A DNA stretch of 64,000 nt from Hyphochytrium catenoides (GCA_900088475.1 FLMG01000154.1:182744-246743), one strand, 5' to 3'; positions 50,901 through 62,849 are shown, counted from the stretch's first letter. Numbers and translations are program-made. Notes: a model not told the origin generated them from the letters alone.

Positions 50901-53115
50901 ATGGAGCGCGGCCCGCAGCGGGAAAAGCCTTTTCTTCGCATAGTGAAGCTTGGCGGATCCTCCATAACGAGGAAAGACGAGTTCGAGACGCTACACCCTG
51001 AAGGCCTGCAGAGCGCCGCCAAGTCTCTCGGAAGCCTTCCAGGTAGAGCAAGACTATCAAGGCGCTCCCCTTCTCTTGGACTCTTTGTATAACCCGTTAT
51101 GCCGGTACTTGGATCTCGGCCTCCCGCTTCCTTTCTCTTACCGGCTCCCCCTTTTTTCCTCCTTCCCTTTTCAACCCCGCATCTTTGTGACTCTTGACTC
51201 ATTGTAAAGCGCTGTGATTCTTTTCCAAGGACAAACCATCATAGTGCATGGGGCTGGAAGCTTTGGACACTTCCAGGCGAGTCAATACGGCATTGCCAAG
51301 GGAAATCGAGACCCGACCAACACCGCGTTCTCCTTGCTTGGTGTGGCAGAGACGAGGAGAAGCGTTACCTTCCTATCCAACGCAGTGGTATGGGGACCAC
51401 GTTGTTGACAGTGCCTTTGTTCCTTGTCCTAAATCTCTTTAGCCTTCTACTTCCATCCCCGTCGATTCTGGTTTTCTAGCTCTCCTTCTCGTTCGTCTTT
51501 CTCCTCTGAACAAGCTCTGTTGCTGCTAGCTTCGTCTTTGTCGTCTCTCATTTCCGATGTTGATATAGCTCTATGTTTCTGGTACTCTCTCTTCTAGCAC
51601 GTCAAAAGAGGTTCAACCATTGCCTCTTCTAGCTGTCTTTTTGCCTCTTGGCGTCTTTCTTTCGTTAGTACCGTCCGCCCCCGAGTCCGTTATCCTAAGG
51701 AATCCCTCTATTTCTTGACACACCGTTGTGGATAGGTTGCTGCCCTCTGTAAGGAAGGTATTCCCGCTGTCTCTATCTCCCCATTTCCGTCCTGGGTTAT
51801 GCGGGACCGACAAGTAGTGACGAGTAACAATATAGGAGACGTGAGCAAGGCATTGGAAGAGGGTTTAGTCCCGGTACTACGCCTATTTATCTTTAACTCT
51901 CCTCCATCTCGTCGCGTGACAGAAACTACTGATCTTGTAAGCTATTCTCTCTCCTTTTTTGCTTTAAGCCAACTTCTTGAAGCTCTTGGTAGCTTTGTAC
52001 CATTTGCTTACGGCTCCCTTCTCCCTTGCAATTTGTCTCATGTACATGCGGTTCCCATTACGGCAGGTTCTTCACGGTGACGTGGTCTATGATGAGCAGC
52101 GCACGTTCACGATCCTCAGCGGAGACACCATCATATCTTGTCTGGTAGAGCACTTCAGGTGGACTGAGCTATCTACCACACGTTGCCGTTGAGTTTCCGA
52201 TCCCTCTCGCTATCGCTTCTTTGCCCCTTTCAAACTGCGACTTCCCCTCTTGCTTCTGTTGTTTCCTTTCCCTCCATAGCGCTCGTGAGAGCTTCCACTA
52301 AGTAGCGTTTCTTCATTCGTTGCGTTCCTCGTTGGCCATCCTCAGTGTGGATGTGGTGGTGTTTCTTACAGATGTTGATGGAGTGTATGATCTACCTCCT
52401 TCCTCATCAGAGGCCAAACTGTTGAGTCTCATTTCAGAGCCCAAGGAACACCACGAAGGAGAGCACTTCGACTGTGAAGGGGGTGTCAGAGGAAAACGTG
52501 GTATCATTACTTCCACTGCCGCACATGACGTCACAGGAGGGATGAGAGCTAAAATCACGGTAGATAGTGATGTAACCCTACCTTAGCCGTCCCTTGGGAC
52601 TGCTCTTCTTCCTCTTTTTCTAAACGTACCTCTATCGACTCACCATCCGCCAGCTTACACCTATGGACAATAGACTTGCTCTCTTCTACGTGCGAATGGC
52701 TGCCTTTTCATGGAAATTGATCAAAATGGGTCTTCTGCTTGCTCACAACGGTAGATGGCGTTCACAATTCTTCGGACCATGGAAAAGAGAAACAGTAAAA
52801 AGCCAGCGGACACTTTTATCGGCTGCGAGAAGGAGCCACTAGTCTGCATCGCCAGGGTCGGCAGTGAAGCTTCTCACAAGGTCCTCCTGGTGCAAATGCT
52901 GATTTCTTCTTTCAAATGTGCCCTTCACGCCTTCTTCGCGCTTCTAGACCCCCAGGACAGATAATTGACAACGCTTTTTCCTTACGAAGTCCTTTCTTTC
53001 TGACTATTGGTGGCATTCGCAGGCTCTTCTTGGCCAAAGGTCTAGGGAGTGCACGCATTTCGCACTCGTTGCAAATAGGTTAGCAGTCTCCAAAAACAAC
53101 GACGGAACAGAGTAG
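50901..53115 (+). CDS. Isopentenyl phosphate kinase (amino-acid-kinase fold)
   Basis: Secure exons: 50901-51042, 51230-51387, 51736-51873, 52067-52158, 52346-52559. A last exon from 53023 reads ALLGQRSRECTHFAL and would stop at 53113-53115; the exon(s) between 52559 and 53023 are not settled. Motifs: the N-terminal lysine loop LRIVKLGGSSITRK; VHGAGSFGHFQASQYGI, in which the His after GSFG is diagnostic of isopentenyl phosphate kinase and separates it from glutamate-5-kinase and aspartokinase relatives; LHGDVVYDEQRTFTILSGDT; VFLTDVDGVYDLPP; AHDVTGGMRAKI. The enzyme makes isopentenyl diphosphate from isopentenyl phosphate with ATP, an alternative last step of the mevalonate route or a salvage step. 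The family is known from archaea, plants and scattered eukaryotes. It appears cytosolic, as no signal peptide is visible. Confidence 0.88.
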
Positions 53116-53520
53116 ATAACTGGAGCAAGTATCAGGGGAGACCCATGGCAAGAGCAGAAATTAAAGAGTCCATCAACTGCATGAGAGGGAAGCTGCGATG
53201 TTCATGTGGCTCACTGTTTGAAGCTGGTTCGGAGGAAAGATGTTATATTATTTATTTGCTGTACGGACCACATTGTCCCCAGACTAGTTTAAGAAGAATC
53301 CGATGACTCCACATCATCGACCTACTCTTGCGAGGACGTCAGTCTTGCCTATCGCGTGTTTAGTCTATTCCTGTCTCCTTTGCCGCCAGGGTTAGAAGGC
53401 TAAGCCAGGCGGTGAACTCGCCATATGATCCTCACAAAATTTCCACGTCAAGGCACGATAGGCGATCCCTGTGTAGATTGCGAAGGATTTGTAGGTGCGT
53501 CTCTTGACTGAACTAGCTCC
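53116..53520. other. Intergenic region between convergent genes
   Basis: About 400 bases between the ends of the isopentenyl phosphate kinase (+) and SPIRAL1-like (-) genes. No coding signal seen; it should hold two 3' UTRs. The kinase gene might extend into it if the last exon is misplaced. Confidence 0.45.
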
Positions 53521-54055
53521 TTAACCGAAGGTGATGGAGCTCTTGCCTCCTGGAGGAGCATGGAGGCGCGTGGTAGGGCGATCTGTCAGGACGTTGCCAG
53601 CATTTTGGTTGGATCCGTTGGCATAAGCGTTTGAGGAGACCTTAGAACGGCCACCAAAAACAACATCTTGCGCTGGGTTCTCCTCACGCTTGGGAGCCTC
53701 CCTGCGAGCGTCATGCTGTTGTTGCTGCTGTTGCTGCTGGTGGTGGTAGTCCTTCTGTTGCTGCTGGTAAAATTGCTGTTGCTGTTGTTGCTGTTGCTCC
53801 TGAGACTGATAGGGCAAAAAAATTGGACGTAGATATGTAAGCAACAGAACATTAGTAGGATCAAAGCAAGGCCCGACTTACAGGAGGACGGCGTCTTCCT
53901 CCTCTCTGTGGCTGCTGAGGTGCGGCATCATCGCCCCCACCAAAGAGGAAGTTTAGCTGGGAGCTTCCTCCTGGAGGCGCATGTAGACGAGTGCTAGGAC
54001 GGTCACTCAGAAAGTTGTCGCAATTCTGCGACGTCTGATAGCCTGATCTTGACAT
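53521..54055 (-). CDS. SPIRAL1/JUPITER-like microtubule-associated protein
   Basis: Two exons, 54055-53882 and 53805-53521, give 152 residues. A motif occurs twice: near the N-terminus (NFLSDRPSTRLHAPPGG, then LNFLFGG) and at the C-terminus (NVLTDRPTTRLHAPPGG, then SSITFG). These are the terminal repeats of plant SPIRAL1 and of animal JUPITER/HN1 proteins, small factors that bind microtubules or plus ends. Between them lie an Arg/Pro patch, a glutamine-rich block coded mostly by CAG/CAA (about 53700-53803), and FGGRSKVSSNAY. Small size, two-sided motif and disorder agree with SPIRAL1. The start ATG at 54055 lies just before the first motif. Confidence 0.85.
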
Positions 54056-56262
54056 GGTTAATACTCTTAGCGGCGGGCTTGGGTTCCTGACGTGTCTCTA
54101 TCGTTGGCGATGGCTCTGTGGATGTGCAGCAGATTGAGTTGTGGCTGCAGTGAGCGCCGTGTCGGACAGCCGCTGTTGCTGCTTGGCCTTGGTCCTTTCC
54201 CTGGCCTGGTTCCCTTCCTGGGCAGTGTCGAACAGCTTGTGTTGCCTCTGGTTGTCGCTTCCTAGTAGGGCGGAGGCACGGACAGTGCAAGGCATCATGA
54301 GTTAGTGAGAAAGGTTTGTGAGTTTGACTAAACTATGGCTTTATAATACGAGCTGAGGATGCAAAGCTTGGGTGTGAAACCTAATGTGTGTGTGTGTTAA
54401 AAAGGTGGGCTGGTCGGTTCAAATTTCGTATCTCTCGGAAAGGTTCCCGTAGGTTTCATGGGGAAAGTATTGCAACGGCCATACAATTGCTGAAGCTTAC
54501 CCGCTTGGAAAATAAGGTAATTAATGGAATCTTCCCGCCAATTTTCAGTTGGGAAGATGGTGAGGACCTCCCCATCTCTTTGATAATAGTGATGACCAGT
54601 TCACCACATTGTGTAGGGGAGGCGAAGGCCCCCCTCTGAATAGCACTCAAAGGAGCATCGCCGGCTAACGGGGTGAGACACTCTTCCTTGATGGGCGGTT
54701 ATTCTGGTACTGTACAACCTTGCTTCCGTGTCCCATCATCTTCTGTGCTCTTCTTTCGCTCTTACTATGAAGAAGGATCATCACATTCCCTTTGCCTGAC
54801 AAGAGCTGCTGCTGCTGTTGGTTGCTGCCACTACAAGTAGTTAGAAGTTAGCGTTGCTGCTGCTGCTGCTCCTTGCAAGCTCCCACAACCTCTGTTTGTT
54901 TAACTGAGGAGAAGTCTCGGTCTCTACCGTAGAACTATCATCACTCTGCTCTCTCATCCTCCTCCTCCTCCTCTTCTTCACCATCAGCAAGAGAAAGCAA
55001 CCACACCTTCTTCTCAACAAGGCTCAACACCTCAGCAGCACTGCTGATTGTTGTATGTCATCAGTCATTCCACGCACCGCCGCACCCAGTTGCCACTTAC
55101 TCTAGCATGCTTATGTGTGGAGCAGGGTCTATCATCAAGGGGCTTTGTCTACGAGTACGGTAGTAATAGTGATGTAGGCGGGACTGTCAGGACAAAAAGA
55201 CAAGAATAGATCATGGCGGCGATCAGCAAAGAAACGAAGGTATTAGCTACTAAAGCTATCCACACTTTTGGATTGGTGCTGCTATTATTTGCCGCTTCGT
55301 GGGGTCGGTCGACTAGTGATGGTGGCAGAGGCAGGCGCGCCGGCAATTCTTAAAGCCAGAGGATCAGCCATAACTGGTAGTAAAACCCCCGTTGGCTGCG
55401 CGGCAAAAAAGCCTGTGGTCACCCCTCACGTTAATCTCCTCATGCAATGCGACGAGATCCGTCTATATAAAGCAGGTTGTGCTGTTATATGTTGACGTGG
55501 TTTCGGACCATAAATAGATGAGTTTGCGGTGCAGCAGCAATAGCTGCTATCTTGTATGCACTGCTGAGAAAAATACTGCGGCGACAACAAGCAGGAAAAT
55601 AGAAGTTATCATTGAACGGGGAGCAAAAGGGGCCCAGCTCTAATGATGCTCGAAATAGATGAGGTGCACATCCGCCAAGAACACGAAGCTGTGCTCTTAA
55701 CTTGAGGGTGGGATACCGTGGGGCAAGGTGGTCCTTACGTACCATCGTTGACAGGGGAGATGCGCTACCGTCTTTCTACCGCTACTGCCTAAGGAAATGA
55801 GCAGGAGCAATCGTCTAGTCGGAAAATTATTGTTGGTTCGGGTGGGGATCTGGTAGCAGGATGTCGAGCCCCAGGAGGAGACATGTTACCAAACCCACAA
55901 ACACGGACATCATAGTACTAGCTGAGGAGATGCAAGAGGTCATCCGAGAAGATGTGGAGGAAAGCAGGGTGAGGTTGTTACTTCTCTGTGAGGTTATTAT
56001 TGGAGGAACGAACCGACCTAACACCCTGCTGCTGCTGCTGCACCTCTTTAGAAGTTATGACGATTGGCTGTAAAGTAATACTACTAATCCAGCAGTGTGA
56101 CCTGAGCCCTTGAGAGATCTGGCGACTTGTTACTTTTCATAGCTTTCCTCCTACCTACTCTAGCTCGTTAGGGTACTTTGCCTACTATGATGATTGTGGG
56201 CCTCCTTTCCCTCGAACTCTTATGACTTCCTGTTCTCCTTTCCCCATCACGGGCATTCTTAG
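54056..56262. other. Long intergenic region with triplet repeats
   Basis: About 2.2 kb. A minus-strand ATG frame of 66 codons (54298-54098) upstream of the SPIRAL1-like gene is Gln/Arg-rich and may be a uORF or chance. GCT/CTG triplet runs occur around 54805-54870 and TCC/TTC runs around 54955-54985. At 55346-55149 a minus-strand frame contains a hydrophobic segment (VWIALVANTFVSLLIAAMIY) that could be an exon of a membrane protein, but I found no partner exons. Nothing else is supportable. Confidence 0.4.
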
Positions 56263-57792
56263 TTAACCTTTACGTTGTTGTTTGACGCTAACTAGAGAAG
56301 AAGAGGATTGGGGTGCAACCTTGCCTTTTCCTCCTGGTGGAGATTTTGCCTTCTGCTCTTCTTGAGCACACCAGTAAAGAAAGCGGTTGTACGGCCCGAG
56401 CAACATCCCATACACCTCATCTTCAACCTTGAGGAAGAGACCTGCGGGCACAGTCCCATCCTTGGAGCTGGTAACAGCCTCACGAACCGCAGCCAAAACA
56501 TTATTTCGCAGAGACGAGCTGATGTTGATCTCATACGTGACGTTGGGGGTGATATAATTCTGGACAATATCTTGTGCAGCGGCCACCCCTTCGGAGCTTT
56601 GTGACTTTAAGTTGAAGTCTTCCATAGCCATTAGGAACACCATGTTCTCCACTGCAAGCTCCCGCACCATATACTCTTTGAACTGCAACTGCGTCTCCTT
56701 CGAGGCGACGAGGTCGGTTCTCAGGTCTTTGATGTTCCGGACTTTTCGGACGCTCTCCTCTTCCTTTTTGCTGTCCCGGGACCCGCCGGATACTTGGCTG
56801 CTAGTGCGCCTGAGGGCATCCTGTCGTTTCCTAACTCTCTGAGCTGATAGTAGCAGCTGTATGGGCATTAAATATAGGTAGGGGAGAAGATATGTGCCGA
56901 TCCAAACGAAAGTGCAAAACCAGCTGAGGTTGTCAAAGATACTTCTGGTCAAGGAGCCGTCAGTGAGGAACTGCTTCAACCAGAAGGGCATCTCTAGAAA
57001 GAGGTATCCTATGGAGACGATAGATGTCACCTTTGTGACAGTTTGCGAAAGGGATATGCCTCCTGCACTTCCTTCAAATTTGCAGCGATGCGCTTCGAGA
57101 TACCGACAAAGAAGGTGCCGTTGACAACCTTAATGACGAACTGCGAGAGCAGAAAATTAAGGTGGGGTCAACAAGGGCCATATGCTCTCAGGAAGTGCAT
57201 GACGGGACAAATGTCCTACTAATAGATGTTGACCTACCTCTGAAGTACTCATTGACGTGCACCTCCAGTCATCCATAGGAAGGTTTAGGGTCTCTGCATC
57301 GCGGCTAGAGAGCCGATAAAGAGGGAAGGTCATGGTGACGACCGTGGTAAACAAGATGCCCATAATAATGAGACGATGGCCCTCATAAAGTGACCGATTG
57401 CGTACAAACCAATTGTTTAGATCTCCGGTTGCCATACTTGCCTGACATCTGTACTTTAGCCATAGATGAAGATGAGTGGTACATCCGTAGGCTGCTGTCG
57501 GGACGTAAGTTAATTGTACGGCTAGAATGTGTGCCCAACAAGGGATGCCAGGAGTGATCAGAGGATGAAGGTAAGAATAAACCGCAGTGGTCATGAACAA
57601 TGTGCTGCCACCAACGATGTGAACGGGTGCAACTGTGAGAGGAAACACGTTGCGATAAGTCCATAACTTGACGACAACAAACACAGCCGTTATGGTTAAT
57701 GCTATTTGCAGAAACCAGGCCAAATAGAAAGCCCATGACCCAGTCCCTGACGGCCAGTTTGATAAATGCGGGTTGGGAACGGTTGAAGCCAT
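56263..57792 (-). CDS. 7TM-RGS protein (receptor-like regulator of G-protein signalling)
   Basis: Three exons, 57792-57238, 57140-57031, 56944-56263; exactly 449 codons with stop. The first exon holds four hydrophobic segments (WAFYLAWFLQIALTITAVF; VFPLTVAPVHIVGG; AHILAVQLTYVPTAAYG; LIIMGILFTTVVTMTF). The second has FVIKVVNGTFFVGI and a polar loop. The third starts with a further segment (WFCTFVWIGTYLLPYLYLM) and then an RGS domain (FKEYMVRELAVENMVFLMA, EDEVYGMLLGPYNRFLYW). RGS domains speed GTP hydrolysis by G-alpha; fusion to a membrane domain is known from plant AtRGS1 and from several protists and fungi. The 86-base intron before 56944 is needed to keep the frame; a different splice there would add a hydrophobic stretch. 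Six or seven spans fit, and I did not fix the exact number. Confidence 0.8.
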
Positions 57793-59414
57793 GTCCCCAA
57801 TGCCCTCCTCACCACGTGCAATGGAGTCGGTGGTAGTAGGTAACCACTACGTTGCTTGAACGACTGCTCTCTCTGTTCTGGGACCTCACCAGGCAAAGCC
57901 GATGCCAACAAGGAACGGACGATGACGAAGACTGCTGATGAAGACAAATGGTAAAAGAAGTCTTCTCGATGGGTGGCTGCTTTGAGCTAGTGCATTTGGA
58001 GCGGGGAGGTGTCGTCTGATCAACAATATTATTCCTGACCTGATGTTTTATTTGGAGGAGAGTTCTCCTCACCCTGGCCTCTTTTGCCACCACCTGCTAT
58101 TGCCCATCATCAACAGAGGTACTAATCTTGCTTCCCATGCTAATGCTTCTTTTCCCTCGTTCTCTTTTTGCTAGTGATAAGATAAGCATCAGGCGAAATG
58201 CCAGTAGTAGACGGTGATGCAGGAAACAACGGTCCGTGGAACATGCCTTTCCTTATAGAACATCCTTTCTTGATTGTAGGAGGTGGCTGGAGGACCAAAC
58301 TTGACCTCTGAGTGCTATTATACTGGCCATGAGAAAGCCAAAGCCGCACCCACACAGTGCGCGTGCCCACCGGCAGCAGCAGCAACACCAACATCACAAC
58401 AAAGGAGCGGACGGAGGGAATAATCGAAGTAGTAGTAGTGTGGTTGGGGGCGTGATGACGGTCGGACGACGTGGAGGTAGGCATTCCTTTAGACAGTAAC
58501 GGACGGGAACGAACCGTCTGACCTATGGCTCACGTCGTCTTCTGGCTAACCTATCTGCTTCACAGCCTCCGCTCTCCTAAAGATCAGGGAGGCCGAGACA
58601 AGCCGTTCCCATCACCTACCCACCCGTACTCTCAGCCGTTACAGAACCATGCCATACTTTTAGCGAGCTCCATACCGGCAAAAGAATCTCAAGTGGGAAT
58701 AGACCGATTGTAGTTATCACATCTATACCTCAATTGATATAGGGAAGATTATTGCCCAAACTAACTAAATAAAATTCTTTTCCACACAAAATTGATCATA
58801 AAACAAGGCCGTAGATCAGCTCTCAGATTTCAGTTATAAAGGCTTAGAACAGCACAGGAATAACTTTTTCTATATAAAAAAGAATAAATAGAGAACCTTT
58901 GCACAGAAAGCTCAGATACATAAACCCCGAGGTACATCCTACAGTACAAGGAGAATGAATGCATCAGCTGATCTTCTTGTGGAGTGTCCTCTTATGCGCA
59001 CTGTTCCGATCTTCCTTATTCCTACAACGTACTTCTTTTGGGGATGCAGCCATCGTCAAGCCTTATTGCGCCTTCCCTTCCTTCGCCGGTTGAGAGGAAG
59101 CAGCGGCTCAGCTGAAGGCGTTTATTGTTCGCCACCAGCAAGAGAAGCAACAACTTGTCAGAAGCTTGGCCTCATCTGGTCTTATAAAAGTGTAAGTGTT
59201 TTTTGGTTGTGGCAGCTCAGATTGTGTCTTCTACTACGTGCGTGTGCTGAGATCCTTTTCAAATTATAGGGTTTGGACGCTGCTACTCTTGAACTTTTGG
59301 CGCTGCGCGCAATAAGAGAAAGAAGATCAAGCCTATTACTAGTGGTGGAAGCGTATTCCACCCACGAAGATTTGCCGGGAAAGGAAAAATATATAGCAGA
59401 AGGCACAACAGAAG
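57793..59414. other. Intergenic region, divergent promoters
   Basis: About 1.6 kb between the 7TM-RGS (-) and Rossmann-protein (+) starts. An ATG frame at 58484-58140 (-) of 114 residues has one hydrophobic segment (SFVVMLVLLLLPVG) after a Thr/His-rich start; it could encode a small secreted or anchored protein, but support is weak. 58730-58900 is AT-rich. Confidence 0.4.
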
Positions 59415-60543
59415 ATGGCTAAAAAGATTACTCTCTTTGGAGGGACCGGCGGCACCGGGCTTGCATTCATCACCCAGGCTCTTGAAGAAGGCCATCATGT
59501 CACAACTCTCGTACGTAGTCAGGAGAAGCTTATGAATGGCTTGCCAGAAAAAGACAGAGGGAGTGAGAAGCTGAAGGTAGTTACCGGTAATGTCCTCCAG
59601 AAGGACAATGTCATGCAAGCACTTAGCAGTGACACTGAAGTGGTCGTGATAGCCCTAGGTAAGGTTATACCACCGTTCATCATGATGGCGAACTCCACAG
59701 CCGGATGTGTTTCTTGCCCCTCTTGACTGCTTTGCAGAGATTACTCTTGCATGAGCTAAGAAAAGAGCTTGACCCTATCGACTGGAAGTACCCTTTACCC
59801 CCCTCCCGAGCGCCGCCCGGTCCTATCTCTCCCTACCATTGAAACAAATTTTCCTTTTTATCTCTTCACAGGAAGCGCGGGGTCAAAGGACTTGAAGGTC
59901 TGTTCAGAGGGCACCAAGGTGATCCTACAGGCAATGCAGGAGGTCCAATTGCCAAAGAGCACACGCGTTATCGTCATCTCTTCCTGGGGAGTGGGAGACT
60001 CTAAGGAAGATCTCACCTTTATGGTGAAGTTCTTTGTCTGGGCTTTCATCGGAAAGGCAATTGGTAATCCTTCTCGGCTTTTATACCCTTAGGCTTTATT
60101 TGCTCCTTAATCGTGCTTAGCTCATGTTCCTTGAGATTTTCAACTGGCTCCTTTGAGCTCTGCCGTTCTTCATTAGCATCTTCTATTATTGTGCCTGGTC
60201 TCTTCTCTTCTTCTCGGATTACCCCATTCACGATCCCTTCCTGCATACTCCAACCTGGCATCTTCCAGTCAGAATTCACTCAGTTGCTTCACTTCTGCAT
60301 GGTCTCTTAGCGGACAAAGAGATTCAAGAAAAGGATATCCAAGAAAGCGGATTCGACTTCATTATCGCGAGACCAGCTGGTCTCACCAATGGCCCCAAGA
60401 CCGGAACCTATCTGGCAGCCGAGCATGTCAAGTCTGGCTCTAACCGTATCTCCAGAAGCGATGTCGCAGACTTTGCCTTGAAAAACATATCTGATGCGAC
60501 GTGGGTGGGTAAGAAGCCTACCTTGATGTATGGAAGGAGCTGA
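59415..60543 (+). CDS. NAD(P)-binding Rossmann protein (NmrA / biliverdin-reductase-B-like)
   Basis: Three exons, 59415-59658, 59872-60063, 60311-60543; 223 codons with stop. The N-terminus MAKKITLFGGTGGTGLAFI carries the GxTGxxG nucleotide-binding loop. It is followed by VTTLVRSQEKL, LKVVTGNVLQKDNV and VVVIALG, the usual strands of an atypical short-chain dehydrogenase. The second exon has CSEGTKVILQAMQEV and RVIVISSWGVGD; the third has FDFIIARPAGLTNGP and RISRSDVADFALKNI. Length and motif order match the flavin-reductase/biliverdin-reductase-B and NmrA-like group, cytosolic proteins that bind NADP(H). The Tyr-x-x-x-Lys pair of classical dehydrogenases is not obvious, as usual in this group. 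Substrate unknown. Confidence 0.85.
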
Positions 60544-60878
60544 ATGAACTGGTCATAAGAAGTCGGCGAGAGACAAGTAGACCTTGCACGACTCTAGGAA
60601 AAGGCAAACTCAGACCGAGCAGTGCAAAAGGGTAACAGGTATTTGAGCTTGATCTGCTTGAAGTTCTCCTATAGATCAATACAAACTATGCATTACAGCG
60701 GACCGGGCACACATTCATTAAGCATTATTGGCATAACATCAAACACTGTGTAGAGGTGGACGGAATACTCATCAGGCAGCTGGTGTGGCCATATATAACG
60801 TAGTATTTGTGGCACGCTGCCATCCCTTAGAGTACACTTAACTGTCATGCAGAGATAGAGACATAGGTGGCAGATGCG
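60544..60878. other. Intergenic region between convergent genes
   Basis: About 330 bases between the stop codons of the Rossmann protein (+) and the uridine-kinase-like gene (-). No coding signal; presumably two 3' UTRs. Confidence 0.5.
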
Positions 60879-62182
60879 TCACTGTTCGGCTGTGCTATTA
60901 CTGGTGCTTGTATCCGTAACCTGTGAGTCCAGCCTGCTACTTGTGCCAAGAGTGTTGGTTCCAGTGCTAACATGAGCAGCGTTGACGGTACTAGTTGCCA
61001 CATTGTGCCGTGAAAGAGGAGGCTTCGGAGACACGGGTGTATCTCCTCCTACTAGAAGCCTGAGGTGGTCGCAAATTACTCGTAGGGCAGCCTCATTGGC
61101 TCTCCCGGAGTGGGGGATGATGAGGTGTGATCTTCCTTTGTATGGCTCCACAAAGGTATCATGCATTGGCTTGACATGCAGTTCATACATGCGCATTACG
61201 TCTTCAGCCTTCATACCTCTGGCAACGTCTCTCTTTAACCGACGGAGAAGACGCAAATCTGAATCACAGTCTACCACGATGAAATTCAGACGAGTGAAGA
61301 AGAGAGTAGGAAAGAAATCCCGCGTTAGACCAACGATGAAACCTTGATGTACCCAAGAGGTAGCGATAGATAATCCAGGAGTAAGTGGGGCATGCATCGA
61401 ATAGCAAAGAACACTTCAAGCTGACTAAGGAAGCATACCGAAGGAAGGGTGGAGAGAAACGCTAGCGGCTGTACATGACGAAGAGAACCTTCAAAACAAA
61501 GGGCAGCAAGCTGCCATGGATGACACGAGAAAAACTGCATAAGATTGATAAAAGGACGAGGAGGAGGAGTCACCAAGTGGATGCAAGGAGGTGTGAGAGT
61601 CATTGTGCCATAGAAAACAACGTGTGCCAGGAAACAAGATCATTTCCGGCACTGCAGAGACTTAAGCACTTCAAGGATGCCCTACCGACGAAGAGGATCA
61701 GGTCCACCGCACTAACGATTCGCTCGTCGTGGAGGAGAAGAATGCCATCAACTAAAATAACGCGACCCGGAAGAGTTTCTGTTGTTTCTTGAAGTCGTGC
61801 ACAAGGGACGTAATCAAAGACGGGGATCTGGACGGGTCGCCCTTGCTTGAGCTCGTGAATATGCTGGACCATGAGGTCCATATCAAGCGCATCTGGGTGG
61901 TCATAATTCAGCTCATACCGCTGGGGGATAGGTACGTGCGTTTGGTCTTTGTAGTAAGAGTCCTGGTTCAAAGTGCACACCTGGACCGCAAGGGGACAAC
62001 CCTCTATTAAGCCATTAAGCAATTTCCTGCTGTGATCTGATATTCTTCTATCAAGCTCGGCGGCCTGGAGATAGGCCCGATCGTACCTGGTGTCTTCCCA
62101 CAGCTTCTATAATAGCGTTAGTTAAGGTAGATTTCCCTGCGCACGTGCCGCCAGCAAGAGCAATGACGTAGGGAGGAGTCAT
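60879..62182 (-). CDS. Uridine-kinase-like P-loop kinase
   Basis: Three exons, 62182-62087, 61980-61686, 61270-60879; 261 codons with stop. The P-loop is AGGTCAGKST near residue 10. Then follow LNQDSYYKDQTHVPIP, NYDHPDALDMDLM, IPVFDYVP, ILVDGILLLHDERI, DCDSDLRLLRRLKRD, and VKPMHDTFVEPYKGRSHLII. These are in the order of uridine-cytidine kinase, which phosphorylates uridine and cytidine with ATP in nucleotide salvage. The family usually has EG in the segment after strand 4 (VEGIL); here it is VDGIL, so the acid is kept as Asp. The last 55 residues are a Ser/Thr-rich tail without family counterpart. The start ATG at 62182 sits seven codons before the P-loop. Confidence 0.87.
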
Positions 62183-62849
62183 TGTTGGAAATCGTTAAAG
62201 CCCTGGCCCGTGGCGTGAAAGGCCACAGCAGCCAGCCTCAGCCGGTGCAGGATATAACAGAGCCCTTTAGACTGATGACCCAGCCATGCCACGCCCAACA
62301 GAGATCATGTAAAGCCTGCGGACTGTAAAGAAAGAAAGCTCCACTTCCTATCGAGAACTTCGCCAAAAGACTGTTCATGCTCTGCTGGAACTTCGTCTGC
62401 AGTTTCTACGATAAAGGCCTAAGCTCTGTGCTTGTGCGCTGTGAACTCTTTTCGCGTTGGCTCCCGAAAATAAAGGCAAGATCCAAGGACATATTATCAA
62501 GGATAAACAGAAGTATTATTCCTGCGAAAGTATCTTACCACTTATGAAAGATTCCTTGACTGAACTATTCCTTCAACGATTTTATCAGTTTACGAAAGGT
62601 TTCAGAGAAACCAAAGCACAGAATGAAATGTATTCTGGTTCTGGATAGAGATCTCTTTGGGGGCGGCCACAGCGCGCTCTCGGAGCTTCATTTTGTGGCG
62701 CAGTGAGCCTTTGGAACAGAGATTCAGACTCCAGATAAGAGAGCCAACTGCTGGCAGTGGGAAGCGACTTCTGAGAGTTTGAAGAGCAGATTCAAGATCA
62801 GGTGGTTCAAGGATTGATCTTCTTTTGGTTGGGCTTCACGGTGTTTAGG
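62183..62849. other. Intergenic region, divergent promoters
   Basis: About 670 bases between the uridine-kinase-like (-) and U2AF65-like (+) starts. A 63-codon frame at 62457-62648 is Lys-rich and lacks motifs; I take it as chance. Confidence 0.5.

Noticed and set aside
54098-54298. 66-codon ATG frame upstream of the SPIRAL1-like gene
   Set aside because: Gln/Arg-rich with no motif; more likely a uORF or chance than a gene.
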